Below are positions 1-5,180 of a stretch of 5,517 nucleotides of DNA, in pieces. The DNA is taken from contig CAKSHT010000140.1 in the NCBI GenBank assembly GCA_934457235.1, forward strand, positions 1 to 5,517, given 5' to 3'. The translations under genes and the position numbers were made by a program. The notes below the pieces were generated by a model. It made no database searches. It saw only the letters and a program-made list of their open reading frames with translations, and was not told the DNA's origin. Each line of letters opens with the position of its first letter. Positions within the stretch are counted from its first letter, which is position 1. The DNA is from an uncultured Oscillospiraceae bacterium. GTDB taxonomy: Bacteria; Bacillota; Clostridia; Oscillospirales; Ruminococcaceae.

Positions 1-370
1 TTACCTTTTCAGCACGGTCAAAGGCTTCAAGGATCTTCTTGTGCATTTCTCTGCCCTTGTCGGTGATGTAAACATGGGTCTCGCGGCGGTCAATGTCGTT
101 CTTCTCACGGCGTACGATACCCTCGCGCTCCATATTGCGAAGCGTGATACTGATGGTCGGCGCCTTGAGCTGAGTAAGGTTCACAAGCTCAAGCTGTGTC
201 ATGCCGTCCTGCTCCATAAGTGGCTTCATTACATGGCGGTAGGATGAACGCATGCCGATTGCTTCAAGCTCTCTGCATACATACTTACCAAACATGAAGG
301 AAGCGTCATTTACGCTCTTGATGGTCTCGTTTCCCTTGAACATATAGGTGTTGTTGTTGCTGTTCTTCAT
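1..370 (-). CDS. MarR-family winged-helix transcriptional regulator, C-terminus cut by window edge
   Basis: The reading frame is open from ATG (370-368) to the left edge, giving 123 residues with no stop. Residues about 57-81 (MTQLELVNLTQLKAPTISIT and onward) match the helix-turn-helix of MarR proteins. Residues about 84-106 form the wing, with the typical D-x-R-R turn (DIDRRETHVYITDKGRE). The visible part lacks only the last dimerisation helices, since MarR proteins are usually about 140-160 aa. The start is supported by AAGGA (382-378) and GGAG (387-384) just upstream and by a sigma-A-like promoter at 451-424. MarR proteins are dimeric cytoplasmic regulators, often repressors that release DNA when they bind phenolic or other small ligands. 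The target is not visible here; autoregulation and control of genes beyond the left edge are both plausible. The N-terminal stretch (MKNSNNNTYMFKGNETIKS) is polar and unusually long before the first helix. Family assignment is confident; the specific role is unknown. Confidence 0.9.
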   Translation of the reverse strand, partial: MKNSNNNTYMFKGNETIKSVNDASFMFGKYVCRELEAIGMRSSYRHVMKPLMEQDGMTQLELVNLTQLKAPTISITLRNMEREGIVRREKNDIDRRETHVYITDKGREMHKKILEAFDRAEKV

Positions 371-423
371 TATAAATTCCTTTCTCCGTTGTAAGCGTGT
401 ATTTTACTTATCCAACTATTTAT

Positions 424-451
424 ATTATAACTGATTTTTCGTTAAAGTCAA
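424..451 (-). promoter_or_regulatory. Sigma-A-type promoter of the MarR gene
   Basis: Read on the minus strand, TTGACT (451-446) and TATAAT (429-424) are separated by 16 bp. This is a near-consensus promoter that would start transcription near 417 and leave a leader of about 47 nt before the ATG at 370. The -10 lies within a small AT palindrome (TTATA-A-TATAA), which could be an autoregulatory operator, but in DNA this AT-rich that is weak evidence. Confidence 0.7.
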
Positions 452-516
452 TAAACATTAGGTGAAAAATAGATGAAAATTGCCTTTCGAAATTATGATA
501 TTTCACAATAAAGGTA

Positions 517-530
517 ATAACATTTGTTAT
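517..530. repeat. Perfect 6-bp inverted repeat, candidate operator
   Basis: ATAACA (517-522) and TGTTAT (525-530) are exact reverse complements around a 2-nt centre. Size and symmetry fit a binding site for a dimeric HTH regulator such as the adjacent MarR protein, but the region is very AT-rich and chance is possible. Confidence 0.35.
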
Positions 531-567
531 ATTTATTCTATTTAGATGTAGATATGGTTATTAAAGG

Positions 568-582
568 CAGTTTTTAAAACTG
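568..582. repeat. Perfect 7-bp inverted repeat, candidate operator
   Basis: CAGTTTT (568-574) and AAAACTG (576-582) are exact reverse complements around one T. The near-absent loop makes a protein-binding dyad more likely than an RNA hairpin. It sits 16 bp upstream of the 11-bp repeat array and about 50 bp upstream of the CAP -35, a position that fits an activator or repressor site. Confidence 0.4.
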
Positions 583-598
583 TTTCTTTTCATAAGTC

Positions 599-638
599 CT
601 GTAACCGATTTGTAATCAATTTGTAACCGGCTTGACAT
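599..638 (+). promoter_or_regulatory. Tandem 11-bp direct repeats resembling a Pho box (OmpR/PhoB-type operator)
   Basis: Three contiguous 11-bp units are visible: CTGTAACCGAT (599-609), TTGTAATCAAT (610-620) and TTGTAACCGGC (621-631). A degenerate fourth, TTGACAT (632-638), coincides with the -35. Each reads as a 7-bp core (YTGTAAY) plus a 4-bp spacer. That is the geometry of PhoB/PhoP sites, where one response-regulator monomer binds each helical turn; the E. coli core CTGTCAY is close to these cores. On the other strand the cores read RTTACAR, resembling TT-A-CA half-sites of Bacillus PhoP. Which regulator binds, and whether phosphate is the signal, is inference. Overlap with a consensus -35 allows either activation or repression. 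Confidence 0.6.
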
Positions 639-660
639 TTTTCAGCAAATAGTATATAAT
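632..660 (+). promoter_or_regulatory. Perfect-consensus sigma-A promoter of the CAP/YkgJ operon
   Basis: TTGACA (632-637) and TATAAT (655-660) both match the consensus exactly and are separated by the optimal 17 bp. Transcription would start near 667, giving a leader of about 50 nt before the ATG at 717. Together with the overlapping 11-bp repeats, it suggests a strong promoter that is actively restrained or tuned. Confidence 0.9.
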
Positions 661-705
661 AGAATATGGATTGTTAAAATTTGATGGCATTTTCAATAAA
701 AGAAC

Positions 706-709
706 GGAG
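706..709 (+). promoter_or_regulatory. Ribosome binding site that fixes the CAP gene start
   Basis: GGAG lies 7 nt before ATG 717, which is ideal spacing. The in-frame TTG 681 and ATG 684 upstream have no comparable site. Starting at 717 also puts the Lys-plus-hydrophobic signal peptide at the very N-terminus. Confidence 0.8.
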
Positions 710-716
710 TTTAAAC

Positions 717-1673
717 ATGTTTCAGAAAACCGCAGCGGCAGCGCTGATGGCAGCATCAATTCTCGGCACATCTTTATGCACAACGATAAATACGTCAGCA
801 GAAGAAACTGACGCGTATATTTCGCACGAAAGCGGATATTATGAGACTGTACAGTTCGTCACAATTATCAACAGCGGTGACAACGATATCTACTACACTA
901 CCGACGGCTCAAAGCCGGATACCGGCGCAACGCTATACAACGGAAACGCAATAGTCGTCGAAGAAAATACAGTTATCCGCATGGCTGAGTATTCCGGTGA
1001 GGAATTTGTGAACAGCGACAAGGCTTCAATAAAAATAAGGAGTGCTGCTCCGTCAGCATCATCTGATGGCGGTACTTACCCGGAAAAATTCAAGGTGAAG
1101 TTGACCTGCCAGGACCCCACTGCCGAAATATACTACACTACGGACGGCAGCACGCCGACCCAGGACTCAAAAAAATACAAGAAAGCGATTACAATAAGCA
1201 AGGATACCACGCTTAAATTCGCGGCATTTTCCCCGAATATGGCACGCAGCAAGGTCATTACCGAAAAATATGTGATCAGCACAGATGAATTCAATAATCC
1301 ACTCTGCCAGGCGCTTTTCGAGCTTGTAAACGAAACGCGCGCCGAATATGGACTCAAGCCCCTCAAAACATTGTCCGGACTTACCGAAGCGGCGGAGATA
1401 CGCGCCAATGAGTACTCTACATACCAGTCGCACTATCGTCCGAACGACACGAAATGGGACTCCATACTGTCAAACTATGGACTGCGGAGAAACAAGCGTG
1501 CAGAGAACCTTGCATACTATTACGACACTGCAAAGGGAGTAATGCGCTGCTGGATGAACGACCCGTGGCATCGCGGAAATATCCTTGACCCCGACGCCGA
1601 ATATATCGGCATCGGCTGCTACAACAACGGCTGGACCAACTATTGGTGTCAGCTGTTCATTGGTGGTGAATAA
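717..1673 (+). CDS. Secreted CAP/SCP-domain protein with two chitobiase C-terminal-like repeats
   Basis: The product is 318 aa. Residues 1-28 form a Sec signal peptide (MFQK, an Ala/Leu-rich core, cleavage probably after T-S-A28), so the protein is exported. Two beta-sandwich repeats of the CHB_HEX_C type follow, at about 35-108 and 112-187, each with the hallmark IYYTTDGS-P (58 and 138). Residues about 193-318 are a CAP domain (CRISP/antigen 5/PR-1; bacterial 'SCP-like' family): LFELVNETRAEYGLKPL, AAEIRANEYS, HYRP (His239), RAENLAYY (Glu263), WMNDPWHRGNIL (His285), YIGIGCY and YWCQLFIGG. The His/Glu/His cavity residues are all present. Bacterial CAP proteins are extracellular and mostly of unknown activity; the repeats probably act as spacers or carbohydrate/surface-binding modules. 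No cell-wall anchor, SLH or dockerin motif is visible, so it is probably released. It has six cysteines including one in the signal peptide. It shares an operon with the YkgJ-like gene 3 nt downstream. A longer start at 681 would bury the signal peptide and is rejected. Confidence 0.92.
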   Translation: MFQKTAAAALMAASILGTSLCTTINTSAEETDAYISHESGYYETVQFVTIINSGDNDIYYTTDGSKPDTGATLYNGNAIVVEENTVIRMAEYSGEEFVNSDKASIKIRSAAPSASSDGGTYPEKFKVKLTCQDPTAEIYYTTDGSTPTQDSKKYKKAITISKDTTLKFAAFSPNMARSKVITEKYVISTDEFNNPLCQALFELVNETRAEYGLKPLKTLSGLTEAAEIRANEYSTYQSHYRPNDTKWDSILSNYGLRRNKRAENLAYYYDTAKGVMRCWMNDPWHRGNILDPDAEYIGIGCYNNGWTNYWCQLFIGGE

Positions 1674-1676
1674 AAA

Positions 1677-2156
1677 ATGCTAAAAGCACTGCTTTCCAAC
1701 GAGGAATGCGCGAAATGCAGGATCTGCTGCGGATTTGTTGAGAGCGACAAGTGGGAAATACCGCTGTTTGCCGGCGATACAGAATGCAGTACAGCCGAGA
1801 AATTCGCTCCGGTTCGTAAGCTGCCGGAAACTAATAGCTGCGTTTTTGATATGAAATTCAATGGAAACGAGATAATCTTGTGCCCCGCCGCCAGCGACAA
1901 GGGTTGCGTGCTTGGTGATAAGCGTCCGTTCGACTGTCATATCTGGCCGTTCCGCGTAAACGAACTGAATGAAATTCATGTAATTACGCTGTCCCCCGTC
2001 TGTCCGGCGGTCATTAAGCGTCCGCTTTCCGAGATAATGGATTTTGTGAACACCGACGGATTTGCCGACAAACTCTTTAAGCATGCTGCTGATTATCCCG
2101 AAACTGTAAAACCGTACGAGAATGGTTATCCCATACTTGCGGTCGAAACCAAATAA
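1677..2156 (+). CDS. YkgJ-like cysteine-cluster protein (putative Zn/Fe-chelating domain)
   Basis: This 159-aa protein is likely cytoplasmic, with no signal peptide or membrane segment. It has ten cysteines in the YkgJ pattern: C-x2-C-x2-C-C at residues 11-18, Cys37, Cys55, Cys69-Pro, G-Cys77-V-L-G-D-K-R-P-F-D-Cys87 followed by HIWPF, and Cys109-Pro. The family hallmark is an N-terminal CxxCxxCC plus a C-x(8-9)-RP-x-x-C-x-x-(Y/W)-P segment, which is predicted to bind iron or zinc; its biochemical role is poorly known. The length is typical for small members. The start lies 3 nt after the TAA of the CAP gene. The only SD-like sequence (GGTGGTG, 1662-1668) is inside that gene, so translational coupling is likely. 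A terminator follows directly. The partnership with an exported CAP protein is not explained; a role in modifying or sensing metal for the partner would be speculation. Confidence 0.88.
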   Translation: MLKALLSNEECAKCRICCGFVESDKWEIPLFAGDTECSTAEKFAPVRKLPETNSCVFDMKFNGNEIILCPAASDKGCVLGDKRPFDCHIWPFRVNELNEIHVITLSPVCPAVIKRPLSEIMDFVNTDGFADKLFKHAADYPETVKPYENGYPILAVETK

Positions 2157-2163
2157 CAAAATT

Positions 2164-2185
2164 GCTGCGTTATGCAGCTTTTTTT
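2164..2185 (+). terminator. Rho-independent terminator of the CAP/YkgJ operon
   Basis: GCTGC (2164-2168) and GCAGC (2174-2178) pair around the loop GTTAT and are followed directly by seven Ts (2179-2185). It begins 8 bases after the YkgJ-like stop. The stem is short but GC-rich, and the layout is canonical. Confidence 0.85.
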
Positions 2186-2251
2186 GTATCCATAGAATCA
2201 CTTTATCCGAAAATGTAAACTAAACATAACATTGGCGTAATGCTTGGTTGG

Positions 2252-2284
2252 TGGATTTTCCCTTAACTTAGAACTATAATTATA
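2252..2284 (+). promoter_or_regulatory. Probable promoter of the regulator/ABC operon with a palindromic -10
   Basis: TATAAT (2275-2280) is a consensus -10. The best 17-bp-spaced -35 is the weak TGGATT (2252-2257). Transcription would begin near 2287, almost on top of the ribosome binding site AGAGGTG (2288-2294), giving a very short leader. The -10 is part of a perfect 10-bp palindrome, TATAATTATA (2275-2284). A weak -35 and a symmetrical -10 suit a regulated promoter, possibly bound by the fusion regulator encoded next to it; that link is inferred. Confidence 0.55.
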
Positions 2285-2299
2285 TCAAGAGGTGACACG

Positions 2300-2782
2300 A
2301 TGAGCATTGAATTCAACAATCTGAAAATATATCGCAGAGAACAGGGTCTGACCCAGGAAGAAGTCGCTGAGAAACTCGGTGTTTCCCGACAGGCGGTCGC
2401 TAAATGGGAGAACGGCGACACCCTGCCGGATATCGAAAATTGCATTGCACTCGCTGATCTTTACGGAACAACAGTTGATATCCTAGTCCGTAATATCGCG
2501 ACCTATAGCGGTAGCAGCGAAGGCAGGAAGCACATGTTCGGCTTCTCAAAGCTCAACGACAAGGGACAGATTACTCTCCCGAAACGCTGCCGCGATGTAT
2601 TCAGACTGAATGCCGGTGATGCCATCCTCATTCTGGGCGACGAGGATAAGGGAATAGCACTGGTCAAGCTCGGCGATCCTCTTGATATTCTCAAACCTAA
2701 GGGAGGAAGCAGCCATGACAGCAGTTCTGACAAAGGGACTGACAAAAAGGTACAAAGAAAAAAGCGCGGTGAACAGTCTTGA
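2300..2782 (+). CDS. XRE-family HTH regulator fused to an AbrB/SpoVT-like domain
   Basis: The product is 160 aa. Residues about 6-62 are an XRE (Cro/CI) helix-turn-helix: NLKIYRREQGLTQEEVAEKL, then GVSRQAVAKWENGDTLPDIE and LADLYGTTVDILV. Residues about 80-124 (FSKLNDKGQITLPKRCRD, FRLNAGDAILILGD, GIALVKL) match the AbrB/MazE/SpoVT swapped-hairpin fold, with its K-G-Q-I-T-L-P-K core and the L-x-x-G-D-x-I-L motif. Both halves can bind DNA as dimers, so the protein may read a composite operator or oligomerise. Residues 125-160 are a hydrophilic Lys/Ser/Asp tail, of which 139-160 are encoded in a 68-nt overlap with the ATPase gene. AGAGGTG (2288-2294) lies 5 nt before the ATG. As first gene of an exporter operon it is probably the local regulator. 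A MazE-like antitoxin role is unlikely because no toxin gene is adjacent. Domain calls are confident; the target and inducer are unknown. Confidence 0.88.
   Translation: MSIEFNNLKIYRREQGLTQEEVAEKLGVSRQAVAKWENGDTLPDIENCIALADLYGTTVDILVRNIATYSGSSEGRKHMFGFSKLNDKGQITLPKRCRDVFRLNAGDAILILGDEDKGIALVKLGDPLDILKPKGGSSHDSSSDKGTDKKVQRKKRGEQS
2701..2706 (+). promoter_or_regulatory. Ribosome binding site that fixes the ATPase start inside the regulator gene
   Basis: GGGAGG lies 8 nt before ATG 2715, an excellent site located within the 3' end of the regulator gene. It sets the ATPase start at 2715 rather than the in-frame ATG at 2682, and so creates the 68-nt gene overlap. Confidence 0.85.
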
Positions 2783-3452
2783 TCTATCCGTGGAGGAGGG
2801 CGAACTGTTTTCACTTCTGGGAGTAAACGGTGCTGGTAAGACAACAACTATACGTATGCTGACGTGTCTTTCATCGCCGACCGCCGGAGAAGCATTCATA
2901 TGCGGTCATAGCACAAACAAGGAATCGTCGGAGGTCAAGAAGATCGTCGGGATATCCCCGCAGGACACCGCAGTCGCTGGAAATCTGACCGTCCGCGAAA
3001 ATCTGGAGCTTATGGCAGGAATATACGGATTTGATAAGGCGGGAACTGCACGGCGCATTGCTGATATGACAAAGCTTTTCCGCCTGGACGAGGTACTTGA
3101 CTCCCGGGCTAAAACTCTTTCCGGCGGCTGGAAGCGCAAACTTTCAATTGCTATGGCGCTTATCTCAGAGCCGAAAGTTCTGTTCCTGGACGAACCTACC
3201 CTCGGACTTGACGTACTGGCGCGCCGTGAGCTGTGGAGCGCAGTGAATTTTCTCAAAGGGAAAATCACTATCATACTGACAACACATTACATGGAAGAGG
3301 CTGAACAGCTTTCGGACCGCATTGCGATAATGGTCGGCGGGAGAATATGCGCTTCCGGTACGCTTGAAGAACTAGAGCGGCAGTCTGGCGAAACAGGACT
3401 TGAAAACGCTTTCGTGAAAATCGCAGAACAGGCTGGAGGTGCTGAATCATGA
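2715..3452 (+). CDS. ABC transporter ATP-binding protein (DrrA/CcmA-type, ABC-2 exporter)
   Basis: This 245-aa cytoplasmic ATPase energises the permease encoded next to it. All nucleotide-binding motifs are present: Walker A GVNGAGKTT (36-44), Q-loop Gln83 (ISPQD), signature LSGGW (135-139), Walker B VLFLDEP (155-161, Glu160 catalytic), D-loop GLD (164-166) and H-loop His191 (LTTHYMEEAEQLSDRIAIM). Trp in place of Gln in the signature is a tolerated variant of this subfamily, where the fifth position varies. The length is on the short side for drug-export ATPases, which often reach about 300 aa because of a longer C-terminal domain; here the protein ends soon after a G-TLEELERQSG helix. It overlaps the upstream regulator by 68 nt and the permease by 4 nt (ATGA), so the three are translationally coupled. 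Substrate is unknown; a drug, peptide or lantibiotic is possible. Confidence 0.93.
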   Translation: MTAVLTKGLTKRYKEKSAVNSLDLSVEEGELFSLLGVNGAGKTTTIRMLTCLSSPTAGEAFICGHSTNKESSEVKKIVGISPQDTAVAGNLTVRENLELMAGIYGFDKAGTARRIADMTKLFRLDEVLDSRAKTLSGGWKRKLSIAMALISEPKVLFLDEPTLGLDVLARRELWSAVNFLKGKITIILTTHYMEEAEQLSDRIAIMVGGRICASGTLEELERQSGETGLENAFVKIAEQAGGAES

Positions 3453-4216
3453 AGCGTGTATTTGCATTCTCGCTCCGAAATTTAAAGGAACTTCTGCGCG
3501 ATCCTCTCAGCTACATATTCTGTCTGGGATTTCCGCTTGTTATGCTGTGCATCATGACCATCGTAAACAGTTCCATTCCGGAGGAAGCGCATATGACGCT
3601 GTTCAATATTGAAAATCTGTCCTGTGGAATTGCTGTTTTCGGTCTTTCATTCGTTATGCTGTTTACCTGTCTGAATATTTCAAAGGATCGTTCGGGCGCG
3701 TTTCTGGTACGGCTTTACGCTTCACCGATGAGAAGTGCGGATTTCATTGCAGGTTACATGCTTCCCGGTCTTGTGATTTCGGTTCTGCAAATGCTGATAA
3801 CGTTCATCGCTTCGATGATAACGGCGGCGATTGTTGGAAGCAGTGCTGTCAGCGTCGCCGGCTCACTGCTGGCAATTCTGACGCTTATCCCGTGTGCTGT
3901 GTTCTTCATTGCGGCTGGACTTCTTTTCGGCTCACTGTTTAACGAGAAAGCTGCGCCGGGCTTGTGTTCAATAATCATCTCGCTTGCCGCGCTCCTGGGC
4001 GGAGTGTGGTTTGACTGCGAGAGCGCGGGCGGTGTTATGTTTGACATATGCCGTGTGCTTCCGTTCTATCACTGTGTTAAGACAGCGCGAATGGCTATGG
4101 CGCTTGAATTCAACGGGCTTGGAGTACATCTGATGATATCCTCTGGCTACGCAATCGTATTTGTGATCCTTGCTACGGCGGTATTCCGCTCCAAAATGCG
4201 TGCTGATCTTGCATGA
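3449..4216 (+). CDS. ABC-2 type transporter permease
   Basis: This 255-aa membrane protein begins with a cytoplasmic N-terminal helix (FSLRNLKELLRDPLSYIF) typical of ABC-2 permeases. It has about six hydrophobic segments at roughly 20-40, 58-77, 100-130, 137-162, 172-189 and 228-246. The loop after the second segment (KDRSGAFLVRLYASPMRSADFIAGY) is the conserved coupling-helix region ('rerg-x-l-lR-l-x-x-s-P') that contacts the ATPase. The short LFGSLFNEKAAPG motif and the late L-PFYH-V-x-x-xR segment are also family-typical. The start overlaps the ATPase stop as ATGA, with GGAGGT (3435-3440) 8 nt upstream. Together with the ATPase it would form an exporter with two copies of each subunit. A terminator follows 10 nt after the stop. 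The family is confident; the substrate is not readable. Confidence 0.92.
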   Translation: MKRVFAFSLRNLKELLRDPLSYIFCLGFPLVMLCIMTIVNSSIPEEAHMTLFNIENLSCGIAVFGLSFVMLFTCLNISKDRSGAFLVRLYASPMRSADFIAGYMLPGLVISVLQMLITFIASMITAAIVGSSAVSVAGSLLAILTLIPCAVFFIAAGLLFGSLFNEKAAPGLCSIIISLAALLGGVWFDCESAGGVMFDICRVLPFYHCVKTARMAMALEFNGLGVHLMISSGYAIVFVILATAVFRSKMRADLA

Positions 4217-4226
4217 AAATATTTTT

Positions 4227-4255
4227 AAGGGACTGAAATCAATTCAGTCCCTTTT
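4227..4255 (+). terminator. Strong terminator hairpin of the exporter operon, shared with the end of the convergent gene
   Basis: AAGGGACTGAA (4227-4237) and TTCAGTCCCTT (4243-4253) form a perfect 11-bp stem with loop ATCAA, followed by further Ts and a T-rich tract (4252-4255, then CGG and two more T-runs). On the minus strand the hairpin is followed by A-rich sequence, so termination in that direction should be weaker. The stop codon of the convergent gene (4241-4239) lies in the loop and its last coding bases lie in the stem. Confidence 0.88.
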
Positions 4256-5180
4256 CGGTTTTCCTTTTTCGGAAACACAATGAGATTCCCATGAACACAG
4301 TCGCTCCGGCAAATATCTCTGCCGGGTATATCAGCAGAGCAGACGCCGGAATTATCATTGGAAGCACCGCAAGCGCCCCAGCTGGTGGAATATACTGCCC
4401 GGCAAGCTTCATTATAATAAGCGCGGAAATCACAGACAGCACTGCCGCCAAAGTCAGCGGAAGATTCAGAAGCACACAGAATAACAGCCGAAAGGACGCT
4501 CCGCAGAGAGCACAGGCAGTGATTATAAATACCGTTTTCAGAGGCTTTTTTCTTGCCTTGCTTGCTGGATTTGAGAACTCAGTGAAAGCCACGAGCAGCG
4601 GCGGAGCGATACAGAAATTATACCCGAAATGGATCGGAGGGAAAGCGAGTACAGCTGCCGCTACAGTTCTGAAAATTGCGGAGAGCCACGCGAATCTGTC
4701 CGGTGGCGGAAGCGGGGTGAATTTCTCAGCTTCGTATTCTCCCAGGCGCTCCAGAAGCAACTGGGCAAGTACCGTGAGTATCGTCATAGACACTGCGGAA
4801 ATCGGGTAGATGATGGACTCAGTATCCATAAGAACCGGAAGTGCGGCGGCGGATATCATCGGAGCAAAGTTTGTCCGCGAAAGCAGGTAAATCACCTGGC
4901 ATATCAGAAACGCTCCCACAAGGTTCACCAGCTTTGGCAGAGGGCTGAACCTCACGATAAGTATTCCAATGACCGAACACAGCGCGATAAGAATAATCAT
5001 TCTGATACGACTGACGCGCCATGACTGTTTCGGAGCGGCAAGCGCCCCCACAGTCAGCGCGGTTATCTCCGGGAAAATGATCTCCTTTTCACCGATAAAC
5101 TCAGAAGCCCCGACCATTGCTGCCGCCAGCGCAACGCACATTCCAAAACGCAGAAGCGTGTTTCTAGTTTCTTTCGTCAC
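4239..5180 (-). CDS. HPP-like integral membrane protein with internal duplication
   Basis: This 313-aa protein is almost entirely hydrophobic, with about 10-12 predicted membrane segments. It seems to consist of two related halves (about 30-145 and 187-303). The second half resembles the HPP family: APPLLVAFTEFSNPASKARK (192-211), then ALCGASFRLLF, and QYIPPAGALAVLPMII (262-277), where IPP stands where the family has HPP. The first half carries degenerate equivalents: FPEITALTVGALAAPKQSW (36-54) and FAPMISAAALPVLMDTESII (105-124). A charged linker (ERLGEYEAEKFTPLPPPDRF) joins them. Some HPP proteins transport nitrite in cyanobacteria and plastids; whether this divergent protein transports anything is unknown. 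The start is GTG at 5180, overlapping the upstream stop by 4 nt (GTGA), with GGAG (5194-5191) 10 nt upstream. The first internal ATG is Met14, inside the first membrane segment, so GTG is preferred. HPP assignment is moderate; 'duplicated multi-pass membrane protein' is secure. Confidence 0.75.
   Translation of the reverse strand: MTKETRNTLLRFGMCVALAAAMVGASEFIGEKEIIFPEITALTVGALAAPKQSWRVSRIRMIILIALCSVIGILIVRFSPLPKLVNLVGAFLICQVIYLLSRTNFAPMISAAALPVLMDTESIIYPISAVSMTILTVLAQLLLERLGEYEAEKFTPLPPPDRFAWLSAIFRTVAAAVLAFPPIHFGYNFCIAPPLLVAFTEFSNPASKARKKPLKTVFIITACALCGASFRLLFCVLLNLPLTLAAVLSVISALIIMKLAGQYIPPAGALAVLPMIIPASALLIYPAEIFAGATVFMGISLCFRKRKTEKGLN

Larger units (their letters stand above)
371..716. 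other. AT-rich divergent intergenic region, no gene
   Basis: This 346-bp stretch separates the MarR gene (minus) from the CAP gene (plus). No ORF with a plausible ribosome binding site was seen on either strand. It holds the MarR promoter (424-451), two perfect dyads (517-530 and 568-582), a tandem 11-bp repeat array (599-638) and the CAP promoter (632-660). About 140 bp between the two promoter complexes (452-598) has no feature beyond the two dyads and a TAATAAC/GTTATTA pair (515-521 and 557-563). A further TTGTAAGCG at 389-397 resembles the repeat units near 600 but lies between the MarR promoter and its start codon. Confidence 0.75.

Noticed and set aside
568..590. Dyad CAGTTTT/AAAACTG followed by a T-rich run as a terminator
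   Set aside because: The loop would be only 1-3 nt, the stem is AT-rich, and no gene on the plus strand ends upstream of it.
681..716. Longer start (TTG 681 or ATG 684) for the CAP protein
   Set aside because: No ribosome binding site precedes it, and it would add 11-12 polar residues in front of a clear signal peptide; ATG 717 has GGAG at 7 nt.
1680..2201. Minus-strand ORF (173 aa) opposite the YkgJ-like gene
   Set aside because: The plus strand has the full cysteine signature and operon context; the minus ORF would start in the terminator region and shows no recognisable domain.
2300..2782. Toxin-antitoxin module based on the MazE/AbrB-like domain
   Set aside because: No toxin-like gene is adjacent; the downstream genes are a standard ABC exporter.
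3117..3131. LSGGW signature as a sign of a degenerate ABC ATPase
   Set aside because: The fifth signature position is variable in DrrA-type exporters and all other catalytic motifs are intact.
4291..4809. Long plus-strand ORF (172 aa) opposite the HPP-like gene
   Set aside because: It lies antisense to a gene with clear membrane-protein features and coupled starts; composition looks like an antisense shadow and it has no convincing ribosome binding site.
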